From positions 69,801,501 to 69,865,500 of the forward strand of contig NC_060213.1 of NCBI RefSeq assembly GCF_021130785.1: a stretch of 64,000 nucleotides of DNA, read 5' to 3'. Positions 45,410 through 58,400 of the stretch are shown here, piece by piece. Position numbers and translations under genes: made by a program. Numbering within the stretch: the stretch's first letter is position 1; each line of letters opens with the position of its first letter. This stretch comes from Homalodisca vitripennis (lineage: Eukaryota > Arthropoda > Insecta > Hemiptera > Cicadellidae). The notes beneath the pieces were generated by a model. It had not been told where the DNA came from. It saw nothing but the letters and a program-made list of their open reading frames with translations, and made no database searches.

Positions 45410-45419
45410 GTTTAAATGG
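45410..45419 (+). promoter_or_regulatory. TAAATGG start box of the right-end zinc ribbon
   Basis: GTTTAAATGG, facing the previous box on the other strand. Confidence 0.55.
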
Positions 45420-45663
45420 AAAAGTATAATGCCAACTGTTACAAGTGTTATAATAGAGGAGAAATTATTGATAAAAAATATTTAATTTAGTTTGTAGAGA
45501 TTGTAATTTAATTTTGTACGAAAGACCTAAACCTAAGAAATTTCGAAATAAACTAACACATTTGAATAATCTGCTTACAAAATTGCAATATGGAGGTAAA
45601 AACAAACAAAATTTATTACAGAATTTAGAAAACAGAATAAAAATTTTTACTCATCTCTTATAA
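45416..45663 (+). pseudogene. Small zinc-ribbon protein, frameshifted
   Basis: Starts MEKYNANCYKCYNRGEII and meets TAG after 25 codons. A change of frame there continues with CRDCNLILYERPKPKKF and a basic helical tail ending at 45663. The pattern CxxC-x(about 15)-CxxC plus a basic tail suggests a nucleic-acid-binding ribbon. No known name. It is the fourth zinc-ribbon gene of this element. Confidence 0.55.
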
Positions 45664-45670
45664 CCGTTAA

Positions 45671-45925
45671 AAAATTATTTTCCTTTTCAAAGAATACATT
45701 AGGTTTGTGGGTATCGATACACACGTTTATTATGAAAAGATATTACCTGTATTTTTTCATTATCTGGATGTTGAATTTGTCTACGATTTTAAGCCAGAAA
45801 TCCTCGATGATTTTATAGTACATTTGGAGAAAGTAAATGAAGAACCTCGTCAAACAATGAAGATGTTGGCAATTCCCTCGACTTCTCGAGTGATTGTTAG
45901 CAAATTTCATTTTTTCCGTCTTTAA
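45671..45925 (+). CDS. Short unknown ORF, no ATG
   Basis: Open from 45671 to 45925 with no suitable ATG before residue 50. An upstream GTG is the only alternative start. The sequence (VYDFKPEILDDFIVHLEKV) shows no domain I recognise. It ends 15 bases before the next gene, and may be the eroded remainder of a gene or chance. Confidence 0.25.
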   Translation, partial: KIIFLFKEYIRFVGIDTHVYYEKILPVFFHYLDVEFVYDFKPEILDDFIVHLEKVNEEPRQTMKMLAIPSTSRVIVSKFHFFRL

Positions 45926-45931
45926 ATTTTT

Positions 45932-45944
45932 TCTATTTAAATGG
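45932..45944 (+). promoter_or_regulatory. TAAATGG start box of the last Polinton gene
   Basis: TCTATTTAAATGG preceded by a T run. Confidence 0.65.
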
Positions 45945-46246
45945 AGTTCTTGAAGGAGTTAAATGATATTGGAGAATGTAAGTTCCAAGAGTATAAGAAG
46001 TTAAATGAATTGGAAGAAAATAAGAAATACAAAATTTTGAATTTGGAGAAAATGAAGGATAAATTCGGGTTTACAATAATTGCCGGGTTGGAAGATTATA
46101 AAGTACACTTACCGAACAGACTTTTGGCTGTTTTGGATGAAAAAAAGATTAAAGAATTGAATAAACATGATAAATTACACTTGGTTGTTATTGGAAAGAA
46201 GACTATTAAAGATAAAGACTGTGTTACCGTCAATTTTGTAGAATAA
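45941..46246 (+). CDS. Small beta-rich protein, possible OB-fold nucleic-acid binder
   Basis: 101 codons, intact. A helical Lys/Glu-rich start is followed by alternating strands: YKILNLEKMKDKFGFTIIAG, then DYKVHLPNRLLAVL, then KLHLVVIGKK and CVTVNFVE. The order strand-strand-LPxRL-helix-strand-strand is like small single-stranded-DNA-binding or OB-fold proteins that I recall from insect transposable elements. A role in protecting replicating DNA would fit a protein-primed system but is inferred. It lies 60 bases inside the right TIR. Confidence 0.5.
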   Translation: MEFLKELNDIGECKFQEYKKLNELEENKKYKILNLEKMKDKFGFTIIAGLEDYKVHLPNRLLAVLDEKKIKELNKHDKLHLVVIGKKTIKDKDCVTVNFVE

Positions 46247-46305
46247 AAGATTTTTCGTTTATTCGTAGCAAATTTGACAACATTTCCAATATATTTTACA
46301 TTAAA

Positions 46306-46455
46306 ACAGCTTAAGAAAGTAGAAGCAAACAGCTATAGATCCGGTTATTTTTCATTCGTGGTTTACAGATTCGTTTATTGTCCTTTAAACAGTATTTTCC
46401 ATTGATTTACTGTTGGCTCCGAAAGTGGTCTAGAATCGGCAGGTCTATATCTACT
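46306..46455 (-). repeat. Polinton right terminal inverted repeat
   Basis: Reverse complement of 29599-29749 with a single small difference near the outer end. It ends ...ATATCTACT, followed by the TGTATA flank. Confidence 0.95.
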
Positions 46456-46461
46456 TGTATA

Positions 46462-49400
46462 TATATATATATATTGTATGCAGAAAATAAATGCTCATTG
46501 ATTAAATGTAAAATAATATTATTAGGTTCTAATTTGTGTTTTTAATATATATAATTTATTTATTCATTTATAACTTCAATAAAATCATCGAATACAGTAA
46601 TAAATTAAACTCAGTTTTCATTTCATTTGTATTTTCTGTTTAATTGTAATATTTTTTAAGAGATTAAATCCTTGTCAAGTACGAGAACATATTTTACATA
46701 TTTTTATTGAGGTAAAGGGTGAGTCTAGAGTAATTAAAGAGTTGAGGCAGGATGCAGGGTTTTAAATTGCAAGGGCTTCTGAGTCACTGAAGTGATGTTG
46801 CATTCCGGAGTAACTGAGATTGTTTGTCTTCTTGGCATGTTTGCACAATCTTGTCACCTATGAATGACGATGTCTGCAGCAGAATCAGCATCCGCAGTTC
46901 CGAGACAAAGCAGAACTCTACTGTCAGCAACACTGCTATTGACTTACAATTGAATAATTATTGTCATATCGATCCGGCAGTACTGTACTTGATGTTTGGT
47001 TCTTAAAGGAATTTTTTTTCTATTGAGATAAAACATATATCTGTTAATGCGGTACGAGAGAGAATTAAATGAGCCAACAAACAGAGCTGGATCAAAAGAG
47101 AACCTAATAATGCACTGTTTTAAATAAAAACTAAACAAACTAGAATATTTTTAAATAAAAGAACTAAACAGGATGAAAAACTTAAAAAGTGTAATCAAAT
47201 CCATTGCCATACAACGTGTTATAGAGTTGCAAAGTTTTTAAGAGGCACTTATCTGTTCAAATTAATAAAACATTGTACATTTATCAGATATTTTTCCTTT
47301 ATAATCTGCAATAGACCTCTTAAATATAATATGAGCAATAACGAATTCAAAAGTTTGATATCGAGACGCAAACTTCATTAACTGGTAAGAAAAAGATGTA
47401 TATTTGCATTTCTAATAGTAATGTGTGTTATTTATATAAAAGATGGTACCCTCTGTACAAAATTATAAATTAAAAATAAAGGCATTTAGTCTGCCTTGCC
47501 AGTGAAATTAGTCAATGATAGCATTTCATCCATGAAATGTTCTTATAAAAAACTATAATCTTTTTAACTTGTTTTCCATAACTGTGTTCTATCTTAAACT
47601 TCCATTAAATTACTTTAGTATCACATCATTATTTTTAGTCTATGTAAAATTTGGTTTCTCCTGATAATATTCTGGTATGTAATATAAATAACTTATGTTT
47701 TCTAAAATTAAAGTTATTGTGTAATTTAAGACTCTTGATTTTACTTATAGGTTTAAGATATAGGTTTATTGCTGAATATTTTAAATGGCTAATATTTATA
47801 GTCTCAACCGCGATAAGATATTCAGATTAAGATACTTAGAAAACGAAACCTGAAATATAACGACTCAATTTATTACAAGTATATATGATCTTTGTACAAG
47901 AACATGCCAATTCTTACTTAAGCATTCATGTAATCAAGCCGGTGAACGTTGAGTTATTCTTTACTATTATTCCTTGTTATGTCAAACAGTGTCTTTCAGA
48001 GACCGGCACTTAAAACTTTAACAAAATAGATTTCTCAATATTGGTTTTCGCTCTGCTCCATAAAGTAATTCCCTATACTCGAACTAAGGTGCTATATTAA
48101 AATATTAACAAACATTTAATCCTAACTTGCTTTTCTTCATCCAATCCTATTCCATAAAATTAAATGCATACTCAGCATATTAACCCGTTTAGAGCTGCTT
48201 AATGGAGGCAATACTTACAATGGAGATTTTAATGCGAAACATTCCGTAGTAACCTTTAAGGCTAAAAATTTAAATTTGTTAGATATAATTATATCTACTT
48301 TATTATTTCTCCTAACCATGTTTTAAAAAGATCTTTAGAGAAGGTAACATTTTTGTATACTAGGAGACTTAAACCGCACATAACATGGGGTGATTTAAAA
48401 GTTCTAATCCATACCCTAATTACTGTCTCATTGCTCCAAAATGAATTTCACTCAGCTTCGAATAGGGTTGTTACTTGGGTCGTTAGTGTGAACAAAGGTA
48501 TGCTCCTTGTTATGTTTTAAAATATAAATAGTAATTAGAAGAAAACTCCCACGGGAGTGTTTTCCTATACGAACTAAAAAAGACTTCGCAATGATCTCAA
48601 TGCGCAAGAACTCTTATAGGTGACTTATAGTGATTTCAAAAATCGAAATATCTGCATTCAACACCATCCCATTGCCCCACGACACCCCATTCATTCTCTC
48701 CCATAGGGTCGTCAATTGGACTGACAAGTCACCGCTGTATATTAAAATGTACTTCCTTAATTAATCTTTTTTAGTTTTATGACACTCTGTGAAGAAGAAG
48801 ATGGACTGAAATACTTGAATCTTAATTTTGTGTTTTTAACGTTTATCCATGACAAATGGCCATCTTGTTGAAACGATCGGTAATTAGGTGCAATAACCTA
48901 TCGAAATTACCACTCTTCCGGTAATGTAGCAATGGTGGGAATGGTTGATTTAATACCTAATAAAACCCTTAGAAAGCTATGAAAATGAGAATAAATATGT
49001 AAAATTATAAATTACCAAGCCATAATTTAGATGTGTGTTTTACCTAGTGTAATTTTATCTATTCGTAGGGTAATTTAGAATTAAAATTGTAATTGTCTTG
49101 TATGGACACCATTTGTAGATAAATGTTCTAAATAATAATTAGATATTATTTTAAGAGTTTAATAGTTATTAAAATTGAATTAAAGGTGTATTTTACATTA
49201 TTACTTTAAAATATCGAGCTATACTTTTAATTACAATTTTGTAAAGAAAAAAAACACGAGCCGTTTTACAATAAAATAACATTCATGTTTCATAACATAC
49301 AATATTTCAAGCTGATGGTGAGCTGTGTAAAAGCCGACCCAAGCTTATTTACTTCGTGCATTTATTCATGTCAACTCGCCGCGCCTCAACGCCAGCTGTG

Positions 49401-50162
49401 TGAACTGCGCTAGACTTTAATCAAAAAGATAAACTGCCACCACCGTTCTGAGTTTATTCCCCCTCTAACTGTGACACTTGCTGCGCTACCGTCGTACAAC
49501 TTAACTGAGTCTTTTACGAGTAAAATATTTATTTATTATTTCTACTTTAGTTTGTCCACTATTTTAAGAGCCCCATAGGATTAAAAGCCTTTTGGCCCGA
49601 AAACGCACACAACGTCATACGCGTAGTCCGTCCTACTTGCCGTCATCATGCCAATGATTCATATAGTGTGCCTTAGTTTTTTTATTAGATCAATAATAAA
49701 CTTAACAATAATAGTTAATTTAATAAAAACTTAACAAATTGTACACATTTACCAAATATTTACAAACCGGGTATTGCATTTGATGTACCAGAAAGCACCA
49801 CAAGCGTTATCGAAGAAATTGGTCTACTGAGTAGAACATGCCATTCATGAGGAGCTCACGGAGCCTCTTTCTGAAGATTATTATTATGGTTCATTTTTAA
49901 GGAATATTGGAAGTTTATTGACAGTTTTCTTCCCGTGGTGTTTTTTCGTAAGAAGATGTGTTATGAAGTGGAAGGATCATATTATTTCTATGTCTTATAA
50001 GGTAGGATGATTGAGCTTTGATAGAAATTGAGAGGGTTCTGCTTTACAAATGATAGTGTTTGATATATATATATATATATATATATGTGTATTTTGCTTA
50101 TTTAAAACGCATATGTGACAGATACGGCCAAATACAAATTAATTAAATCGGAAAAAAGTAAG
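46462..50162. other. Intergenic, AT-rich, no recognised gene
   Basis: The region starts with the (TA)n that continues the Polinton target repeat (about 46459-46482). Short ORFs at 46824-47006 and 46944-47138 are on opposite strands and show no domain. A (TA)n lies at about 50063-50086. A slightly GC-richer stretch at 49360-49500 has no features. Confidence 0.5.
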
Positions 50163-50234
50163 CGCTCTGTGGTGTAATGGTAGCACATTCACCCGGCAAG
50201 TGAGAGATCCGGGTTCGACTCCCGGCGGAGCAAA
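50163..50234 (+). tRNA. tRNA-like sequence, probably a tRNA pseudogene
   Basis: A cloverleaf can be drawn. The D-arm contains GTGTAATGGTAGCAC, the anticodon stem is TTCAC/GTGAG with loop CCGGCAA, and the T-arm is CCGGG-TTCGACT-CCCGG. The acceptor is GCTCTG against CGGAGC. The loop would give anticodon GGC (Ala), but position 33 is C, not the near-invariant U, and the body resembles Gly-type tRNAs (TGGTGTAATGG box A, GGTTCGAxTCC box B). It could be an eroded tRNA, or the head of a tRNA-derived SINE, though no SINE tail is evident. Pol III boxes A and B look intact. Confidence 0.6.
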
Positions 50235-50295
50235 TACTTTTTGTGATTCAATGTTTATTGAAATTAAATAAGGCTATTGCCATTTATACAGTTTA

Positions 50296-50297
<2 letters not shown>

Positions 50298-50332
<35 letters not shown>
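50298..50332. repeat. (TA)n microsatellite
   Basis: Uninterrupted TA run. The IYIYIY open frames on both strands are artefacts. Confidence 0.95.
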
Positions 50333-50335
<3 letters not shown>

Positions 50336-50524
50336 GGGAGCGGAAGTGTGTTGTGACATTAGCAATTATACAAATTATTATTTTTTTAATTTTAAAAATG
50401 GTCTGAATATGGTGTGTAGATCCCAAAAACATAATGCCATAGAGAATATGAGAATATACATAGTAATGATAAACCATGCAAATTTCAACCAGGTCTACGA
50501 TTTTTGATAATGTGAGAACAGCAT

Positions 50525-52470
50525 AGTGGGCTCTATTTTAGGGGTTTGAAAGTCTTCTCACGTGAGCTCCCCAGGTGACACTGTCCTCGATCTGGAGGCC
50601 CAGAAACTTTCCTATCAGAGTAGTGTTGAGCAGTGGCAGGAATAATCCGCTCTAGCATTTCTTTGATAGTTGGAATACAAATTTATAGCGAATGCCTTTT
50701 CTCTATTTAGAAGCCATTATTGCTGAACCATTCTTTCATTATGCAATTTCTGATGGAAGATTATGAAGTGGTTGCATCCTATTTGAATTCTAAATAAAGA
50801 TGATGGTTTCATCAGCATATGAAATAAGAGTACAATGTGATAGACATTTTGGAAGGTCGTTTATGTAGATCAGAAATAAAAGTGGCCCTAATATAAACCC
50901 TTGTGGAACTCGGTGTAGAACATAAAGTTATTTTGAAGAAATGGGTTGATCTTCAATTATGACCTTTTGTTGGCGATTTTATAGATAAGAGGAGATCCAT
51001 TCTTTTAGTTTCCCCTGCTCACCATAGAAATATAGCTTATTTTTAACAAGAGAATGGTTTACACAATCGAAAGCCTTAGACAGGTCACAAAATATTCCGA
51101 TGGCAATCTGTGACTCATACACAGCTGTGGTGACCTCATTAAGAAAGGCGTACAAGGTGGAATGTATGTTTTTATTTTTCCGGAATCCAAATTGAAAGTC
51201 ATGAAGTAGAGTGTTATTTGCGAAGAAATTGGTTAAATAATTCAGTACGGCTTTTTAAAAAACTTTAGAGCATGCAGGAAGAATGGATACGTGTCTATAC
51301 AGTTTTCCATGGACTTCAAATCGCCTTTTTTGAAAATTGGAGTTATAGAAGAAAATTTTAATTTTTCGGGAACACTCCAGTTTGAAGGGACATATTTACG
51401 GAGTGGGTTAGGGGTGGAGCAATAATTGAGGTACATTCTTTTAGAAGAAAAGAAGAAATACCGTCCCAGCCAGCTGCCCGAGAAGACTTTATTTCCGATT
51501 TAATTTTTATTGCCTCGTTTACAAAAATAGGTCCAAAGTTCGATATGATATACTGATTTTTTATCTCATTCAGTACTTCCAAAGCTTTATGAGCGTTTTG
51601 GCTTACATTTAATGTGTTGCAAACATTACTGAAATATTCGTTAAAAGTATATGAAACATCGTAAGGGTCAGTTATGGACAGTCCTGAGTCCTCCAGAGTA
51701 ATGACCTGTTTGGTTGACCCTTGTTTCACCTCACTTTTGAACTGTTTTTGTTTATTACATGGTTTCCGCAATAAATCTTTGTTATGCAATCTTTTTACCG
51801 CATTAACACATTTCTTAAAAATCTTCCTGTACTCTTTTACATAGGCAATGAAATTTGGATCAGTTGAACGTTTTGACTGCTGGTGAAGCTCTCGCTTTCG
51901 AACATGATACTTTTATCCCACGAGTGACCCAGCCCCTCCCAACAGGCCAATATTTTCTCCTTTCAACCAAAGGAAAGAACAAATAAAAAAAATATTTAAA
52001 AATTTGTTAAAAGTCAAATTTGCATTATATTTTTACTGGCTAAGTGAAATACGGATATCCAGAATTCATTTCTTAAATTCCATATAAATCTAGTTATGTT
52101 ATTTCTAGAAATATTTCTTTCTTTAGAAACAGAAAGACAATGATTAGCTCTTATATTCTTAATAGGAATAGTACCTATAGCCATAAACTGCGCTAGATGA
52201 TCGGAAAGCCTACATTCAAAGACAACGGTTTTACAACTTAAAGAAGCTATATTTGATATTATATTGGCTATGCAAGTACAAGATTGTTTACTTATGCGTA
52301 TCGGTTCAAAAATGTGAGGGTGTAAATTGTATGATTTCAATAAATCTATGAACTGTGTTTTATCACTGTTATTCTGAAATAGATTAATATTAAAGTCTCC
52401 AGAGATTAAAATTGTGCTCTTGGGATATTTTAATGTTATGTATTTTAATACAGCGTTCAGTTTTTTCTAA
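50525..52470 (-). mobile_element. Non-LTR retrotransposon (LINE), 5'-truncated and decayed
   Basis: On the minus strand the endonuclease end reads STILISGDFNINLF (about 52430-52390) and FECRLSDHLAQFMAI (52230-52180), the C-terminal motifs of an APE-type endonuclease. The RT follows: SRAAGWDGISSFLLKE and THSVNMSLQTGVFP (51480-51370), PIFKKGD (51330), GIFCDLSKAFDCVNH (51110-51060), RVPQGFILGPLLF (50920-50880) and YADETIIFI (50815-50790), the YADD box with Glu in place of the second Asp. Several frame changes and stops occur. The layout fits Jockey/CR1-type LINEs. The 5' end is missing and the 3' end lies near 50525 without a clear tail. Confidence 0.85.
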
Positions 52471-55400
52471 AAAAACAATCGAAATACCTCTTAATATGAT
52501 TAGGTAAATACCTAAAATGGCCATAAATGCATACATACAGGCAGATATATTTAGACAGACAGAAAACCCATTTTAAGCCCCAAGGTTTAGCTAAATCTCA
52601 GCCAATAAAAAGACATAGTGACGTCACAATGTGCTATGGTGTCATCTACAAATGGATTTTAACTTGTTTAAAACTAAAATTGGGCAAGGAATGGACTGCG
52701 TTTTGTCTCAATTATCGTTAAATATTTTCTAGAGTAACCAGGTATAGGTTACATTTTTCTAACTATAATGGTAATGAATTATGTTTAACTCAGAGAACGT
52801 AATAATACATCTTTAAGCAACTAGCATGCAAAACGCATTATTTAAATTTTAGAAGTATTATGAAATGAAATGAAAAAATGTTTTTATTGAACACAACGTA
52901 AAACATGCTCGATTGGCGAGGTTACAAATATTAAGTCCTCTCTTACACCTAACCATAAATTAATAAACTATACTATTAGTGTCAAACATTTTTATTTTAT
53001 GGCCATCCATAATGGTGTTAAACAAATCGAGTGAAAATTCCAGAGTAACCACATACGGTGACAAGATTTCATTTCAGTGTATATTTGTAGCACCCTCTCT
53101 ATAAAAAAAAACTTGTGTTACTTAAACAACGCTATAAACCTATCTCAATGAATAAAAATGTAAATAGGCAGGGAAATATTTCGTATATAGAAATTTTGAT
53201 CGATAATGCTAATTCGTTTCATTGAATTAAAAAATAAACTTGATGACGTAATAAAGTATTGTATTTATGCAAAACAGTAAGGGGTGGGTTTAGTGAGTGA
53301 AAGTGGTTTCTTAAAGGAAAGCAAGTTGAAGTGTTTGAGACTTATAAATATTTAGATGTTGCACTCAGCCTCACTTTATAGTTGGAAAGTCACTTGACGG
53401 TCGTTAAATCGGTAATAAATTTAAAATTGAGGACATTACTTAGAAATAATAAATTCATTTAAATTTAATAACCGATTGTAGCTTATGTTAATTTACTTCT
53501 GAATATGTTCGGAATAGAAGAAATATGTTCAGATTAAATGTTACTCATATTAGTTGTCAATGTAATGTTTACAATAACTATAAAAATATATATATGCATA
53601 GATTTTAATAGTAAAACATATATTTCTAATCTTTTCTTTGCTCGATCTTCACAGTTAGGAATATTAAAATAAAATTATTAGTCTTGAAACAATAGAACAA
53701 ATCTCTTCAACTCAAGGAATGAGAATGAAGGATACTAGACGGTTAATTCAGAATTAACTTTGATCTTACAATTTTCATGGTATAAATGCAAATTTTTAAT
53801 TAAAACCAAGTGAAATGGAGTGCATTTAAGCCACTGAATTAGATTATGTTATTTTGAGAGGATTTTCATTTTAGTTCATAATTAAATTTCAGTCGTCATT
53901 TGGAAAATAATTAAGTTCAAAATCCCTTCTCGACAAAAATCCTTTCTTTTGATGTATGTATAATCCATTAAAGTCAACTATGATATAAATTTCCATTTTA
54001 ATTTCATTAGTGGATTTATCAATTATTAGTGTAACAGCTTCAACCAAATAAACTTTAAATTGTTGAGATTTCAATGCAAATATAAACTTGAAATAGAAGG
54101 CCGTCTTCAAGCAGCTTAATTAATTATAATATTTCTGATAAGTGTTCCTTGCAGGCGATAGAATGATGAGTTTTCAAGCTCTAATTTCAAGAGAGTTCCG
54201 TAATTAACAGACCTAATATCACATTTTGTTAAAGAACGTCACAAACAAGCCAACGTGGGGTGACGTCACAATTAATGACGTCTCATTTCGATGTCTCTGC
54301 AGAGTTATTGAATGTAGAGTTTGGTTATGTAAAGATTTTACCTGACGTGTTTCAAATTATTTTAGCACAGATAACCATCCATATCAACAATTTTTATTAA
54401 GTTATCCGTATCATCCAAATTAATTAATAAAAATGAAAAACTCCGGCAATGCCTTGTTTTATAGAGAAATAAAAACTACTCATATTGGTTTTTTGGTAAA
54501 TAAAAATTGAAAAATAAAGAGATTAAAAATTAATACATAATATTATCAATTACGTTCAAAAAATTTGGTCGCTTTAGTTTGCATTTTCGAAGTAAAAATA
54601 TATTTGTAATAACTTATATGTACACACTTTTAATTATCTAGGGCTATTTTGTAGAATACAGGAGTTGTATTCATTAATTAATTATGTCTCCTATGAAGTC
54701 TAGAATTATCGATCATAAATTGTTTTCAAAAGTAATGTCTACAAAATAATATGTTGGTAAAGTTTTCTTATTCACCAAGAACCTTAGATTAGAATTAATT
54801 TTAATAATAATATTTTCTAATGGACATATATTTGGTATCCTTAGTATGTTTCCCCTTTTAGTGCCGCAGTATTTCTCCTGTTACTCTTATAGCCCTAGGT
54901 TTGTTCAAGGTTTTCGAGCGCTTAACGTTTTAAAACAAGACAGGAGAACGCCAAACCATGTGTTTATGTAACAGGTTTCACCGTAACATACAAATGTTGT
55001 AGTCTATAAAACTGTACCGTTATTTAGTTATGTTACATTAAATAAACTTAGTATATTTTCACAGCCTTGTTTCTCGTTGTTATTATTATCGTTTTAATAC
55101 TAAACTCTTGGGAGAACCATACCTAATTAGCAGGCGTAGTAATTTATTCTCTTTTGAATTTTGCGGATTACAACCTTGAAATATACCGCATGTCGAGGAA
55201 ATTCTCGCGCGCCTATTCAGTGAGTGCAGTTTAAATATTTCGTATTATTAATTAGCCATTTTATGGGAGACCTCTATTTTAAATTTAATATAAATTAAAT
55301 GTTTTAATAGTAAAGTAACCTACCTGTAATTATATCTTATTTGCCACGTTGAAATGTAGACTATATATGTTGTGGTGCCGTCCTTCAGACGAAACTAAGT

Positions 55401-58400
55401 TGACGGGAGGATAAGTTGTCATGATAAATGGCTAATCTCGTCGCGATTTAGTTTTTAGTTCAAGTTCAAATCCCACATAATGTTCCAATTCAAGTTCGAT
55501 TTCAAGTGATATGCTAAAAGTCCCTCCTTGAGTCCTAGAACGATTCTTTTTTCAGGACTACTTTGACACTTCTTCATTTTTGTGACTACAGCTACAATAT
55601 GAATCCATGATGGTGACACAGCACGTGTGAGTCGACATCAACGTTAAGGATTACTATCGTATTAAATATTACAATTTAATATTTAATTGCATGTAAATAT
55701 TAAATATTTTTTAATATTTTTATTATATTAAACAATAGTCGGAAAGATATTGTTACTCATAATATTGTATTCTCATAATGAATTGAGTGCTTGTTTATGG
55801 TAATATCGGAAATTGAAAAAACGCACCTGATAAAAAATCAGCTATATCCGACTGTTTCTGACTGTTAAACAAAACATTCGACATTATTTTGGCGATCGGT
55901 TTAAATGATATCCACCTGAAAAGATTTGCATAGAGCAATATCTAAATAAATAAATAATAATATAATTAAACTTATTCATTAAATTAAAATCAATTAATTT
56001 TAGTTCATCTAGACGGGGTAATGGGTTGATTTACATACAATCTAAATTTTATTTGTTCACGTTATTTTTGAAAACCTAAGTAATAGAGTTATTAAAAGAA
56101 CGACTTAAATAATACAGTATTCAATTATAAATCTGGTATTTTTTAGCTCGTAACTCTTACGCTGCTGGTAAGACGTACAGAAAATAACAATAAGCTACCG
56201 GTACTTTAAACTTATCTAGTACAAAGTATTATTGCTATAACCTAATACATTCCTATCTATTTCATTTTTCATAAACAGAACATTAATACGAAGAGCACGA
56301 CGTAAAATAAGAATTTAAAAAATCTCCACAAATGTATTTACAACATTAAGGTTTTTTAAATTGATATCTTCCCGTAATCTCCCGAAAGCTCTAACTGGTA
56401 GGCCTGTACATATTCTCTGAATACTTGTTTGTCTGTTTGCACAATATATTAAAAAACCGACCTATAAATTTAAAATATTCTATAAGTTTTTATTTCTACA
56501 AAGCCAATATCGAGTTCAGTGATGGTGCATGTCAGTTCAAGGGAATTGGCCCAGCGTTAATTATCAAGTTTTAACTGTTCAGGATAACTGTGATGGTTAT
56601 AAATAATGTAAAATTATAAGTTTGTAGACAAACTGATTGCAATCGTAGAGCATTGTAATATGTAATATATTTATACCGAATGGACGGATCACATGGCGAT
56701 GGAGATGTCTTAGGTCGTACTAATAAATGCTCGACGTTGCAAAGTTTTACCTATAAGTTAGGTGTAGGTAATAATACTTACTAGCATCACTTTTAGATGT
56801 TCAATGAAAATATTATTTTGCCACGTAGCGTTACTGCCAAATTAGAGTGATTTAAACTAGAATTATAAATAATGGTTATGGGATGGCTAGTGCTTCAAAT
56901 GTACTTTGGAATTTGGCCTAGGTAATTAATCATTTTAAAGAAATTTTAATTAGTATAGTTATTCTAAAGTAGGGTTCGTACACTTTCATACTTTTGATTA
57001 ACATAAAAATGCCACAATATATATAGTTTTTACGTCAATGCTATGACCAAAACTTTTATTACGCACAATCAAAATGTCCTATATCTTACCAACTATTAGA
57101 ATCCTTTCATTTTCCTTTGATTGTCATTTATATAGCTTTTATAACGGTCTAAATCGTTATAAATGTACCTGCTGCCAATATACTTCTTAAGGCGTACATT
57201 ATAAAATTACAGTTATGTTTTTGAAGATACTTTAGACAGTTATTGAAGTATAATCGTATTGTACTAGAAAAGTGTGAATTGGAGTAATATGCAAATTAAA
57301 TACATTTAATGTAAATAGGCACACATTGAAATATGTTGCTTTAGTTTATGTTTTGGCCAACGTAAATAAAGGTTTGTTCTCTCATGATTATGAAGACGTA
57401 TTAACGAGAATATTTTGATAAATAGTATATTAATGTTCTATTATTACGTTTTACACAGGTTACATAGACGTGCACGAGGGGTAATGTAAGGAAAGTCAGT
57501 TAAGTACACATCACATAAATTACCCACATCAGTAATGTACCCACATCAAACACTATTGTGGACATATACTGGTCTAGTTTCGTCCAGCTAGTTTAAAAAT
57601 TGTATATGTACATCCTGTACACTACTTCTAAAGAAAATAGACTTCCTACACACCTTAACTAAGTGTTTGAAGCTACCATTAAAAACACGGTTGAAAGTCG
57701 TTACTTTGTGTATTTAAGCTTAATGTGTTTAGAGTAAAAGCAAGCCTCGCGCGTAAAGATGTTCGCTACAGGTGGTCGATTACAGAGGGGTTGTTTTAAT
57801 TGAAGGGATTAACATGGAAGGTATCAATACTTACAGTTTTTAATCATTTATATCTAATAACCATACTGTTAGTAATAACTACTTTGGACCCTACTATTTG
57901 AACCAAAATATGCCAATATATTACAGAAAATAAAATATGTAAATAACCAAGTTTATCAATATATATTTTTATAAAATTGTATAAAAATAAGTCGTATAAT
58001 TACTGCTATACATATTTCCTGTTTAGTAATAGCAAATATGAAATTCGTACAGTAACAATTGTTTAAACACGTAAATTTAACATTTAGCAGAAAGGAAATT
58101 GGGATGTCAGAATTATTATTTAAAAGTTACCTAATTTCAAATATGCATATAGAATATTTAATTTAACCTTTTGATGGGTTCCTAACAGACAAGACAGTCT
58201 GACTTGCACGTGACGATGGTGAGACATAATGCATTTTGGCAGACACTTTGAGTACAGGAAATTAGTTTCATGAACAACTTAAGGTGCTCGCCTACAGGTA
58301 GTGACAGCGGCTGAAAGCAGAGTTACAAGTATTAAATATAGTGTGAGAGGGTTATCTTTAGAGAAGCACTGTTAAGGTTAGCATACAGACTTAACTAAAA

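Noticed and set aside
46824..47138. Small overlapping ORFs to the right of the Polinton
   Set aside because: They are on opposite strands, with no domains and composition of random AT-rich DNA.
50274..50507. ORFs on both strands with Ile-Tyr repeats
   Set aside because: Translation of a (TA)n microsatellite. The same applies to 60623-60905.
54950..55070. Solo LTR with TATAAAA and AATAAA
   Set aside because: No matching TG...CA ends or target duplication could be found, and the candidate is too short.
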